DNA of 64,000 bases, from NCBI GenBank assembly GCA_914767885.1, contig CAJZBQ010000029.1, forward strand, positions 434,001 to 498,000, written 5' to 3'. Shown piece by piece: positions 63,551-64,000 of this stretch (position 1 is the first letter of the stretch; the number at the start of each line of letters is the position of its first letter). The notes under the pieces were generated by a model. It searched no databases and was not told the origin of the DNA. It worked only from the letters and a program-made list of their open reading frames with translations. The DNA comes from Blepharisma stoltei. Taxonomy: Eukaryota; Ciliophora; Heterotrichea; Heterotrichida; Blepharismidae. The position numbers were made by a program, and so were the translations under genes.

Positions 63551-64000
63551 ATGGTTAATTTTATATCTGAATTCAGTGTACAAGACATAGCAGGTAATAA
63601 AGTCAGAAAACTCCGTACACGCTCTATAAGATCTCAAGTAAAAGATGCAATTTTTGAAGGTTTTAATGCTTATTTTAAGCCAAAATACCGATACAAAATG
63701 AAATATTCTATTCAAATGGGCTTTGAGATCTCAATGAATTCAATTTATTGCCTTCAGTTATTTTTATTTTATTAAAATTAAAAAAAATATTTTTTATTTT
63801 TTTTTTAAAATAAAAAATTAGCCTTCAGTTATTAACCCTAGTTTTACACCCTGGGGTGAAAATATCTGAGTGAGATCGTTATTCATTGATTTGGTATATT
63901 ATTAGCTATTTTAGATTCGACAATATCTGCGCGGATTTGAAAGGTTTACATCATTGTTTTTATGGGTCTTCATTTTTAATTACATTTGGCTTTATCTCTT
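63551..64000 (+). CDS. Start of a second PAS/TmcB-like gene (runs off the window)
   Basis: MVNFISEFSVQDIAGNKVRK, then QVKDAIFEGFNAYFKPKYRY, IQMGFEISMNSIYCLQL and, after a 71-bp TA-bounded segment, LTLVLHPGVKISEWDRY and FRFDNICADLKG. This aligns throughout with the N-terminus of 56827-60011 (AIKSAIINFLETFFQPKF, SINCLQIISLLWYYD, FSFDSIIAELKVM). TGA reads as Trp at SEWDR. Truncated by the window edge. Confidence 0.65.
63761..63831. other. TA-bounded IES candidate, 71 bp
   Basis: The 13-bp word GCCTTCAGTTATT occurs at 63750 and 63821, so the segment lies within a direct repeat longer than TA. Excision gives CLQLLTLVL, matching CLQIISLLW in the paralogue. The interior is A/T only. Confidence 0.65.

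Noticed and set aside
1-64000. Reading the window with the standard genetic code
   Set aside because: It would break nearly every conserved gene at TGA codons that fall on aligned Trp positions, and it gives only short fragments of the Kelch, receptor, RING and PAS proteins.
1-64000. Karyorelict-type code (TAA and TAG as Gln)
   Set aside because: Paralogous genes end at TAA or TAG at homologous positions and sequence similarity stops there; no conserved Gln was seen at TAA or TAG.

Overview
The window looks like nuclear, probably germline (micronuclear), DNA of a ciliate that reads UGA as tryptophan. It is very AT-rich. Well-conserved reading frames contain many in-frame TGA codons at aligned positions, for example in the Kelch-like genes, the pseudokinase, the receptor and the RING protein, while TAA and TAG end them. 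That is the code of Blepharisma-type heterotrichs; I cannot name the species. No rRNA, tRNA, CRISPR array or bacterial operon was seen.

The main observation is that many genes are interrupted by non-coding segments that sit between TA dinucleotides, or between 3-bp TNA repeats when the segment is a CTCC...GGAG inverted-repeat element. Conceptual removal of the segment plus one repeat copy gives back a reading frame that aligns with an uninterrupted paralogue. The best control is the pair 23570-25364 (four interruptions) and 26098-26970 (none). I read these as internal eliminated sequences (IESs): short AT-rich TA-bounded ones from about 28 bp upward, longer ones, and MITEs. Proof would need the somatic genome.

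Layout. 1-12 kb: a plus-strand cluster of Kelch-like genes (two intact, others broken), among a long-TIR element (1-984), a long inverted-repeat element (3294-4979) and MITEs. 13-16.4 kb, minus strand: a pseudokinase gene split by a hairpin element, then a Kelch-like gene. 16.7-20.6 kb, minus: a large receptor with an ANF-type ligand-binding ectodomain and many membrane spans. 21-35 kb, minus: a second Kelch-like family with IESs, MITEs and tRNA-derived SINEs, and an atypical Rab-like GTPase. 35-42 kb: mostly retroelement debris, a MITE-broken Kelch pseudogene and a BAP31-like copy. 42.2-43.9 kb, plus: a secreted-start EGF/TM/RING-H2 protein with three IESs, one a near-perfect palindrome. 46.8-55.3 kb, plus: a tandem array of six N-acylated single-EF-hand proteins, then a second BAP31-like gene. 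56.8-63.1 kb, plus: a large multi-pass PAS protein of the ciliate TmcB-like kind, split by several IESs, with the start of a paralogue at the right edge (63551 onward).

The gene content (receptor, acylated EF-hand proteins, PAS membrane proteins, pseudokinase, small GTPase, ubiquitin ligase) points to membrane signalling, but nothing shows that these genes act in one pathway. What unites them is the way they are interrupted.
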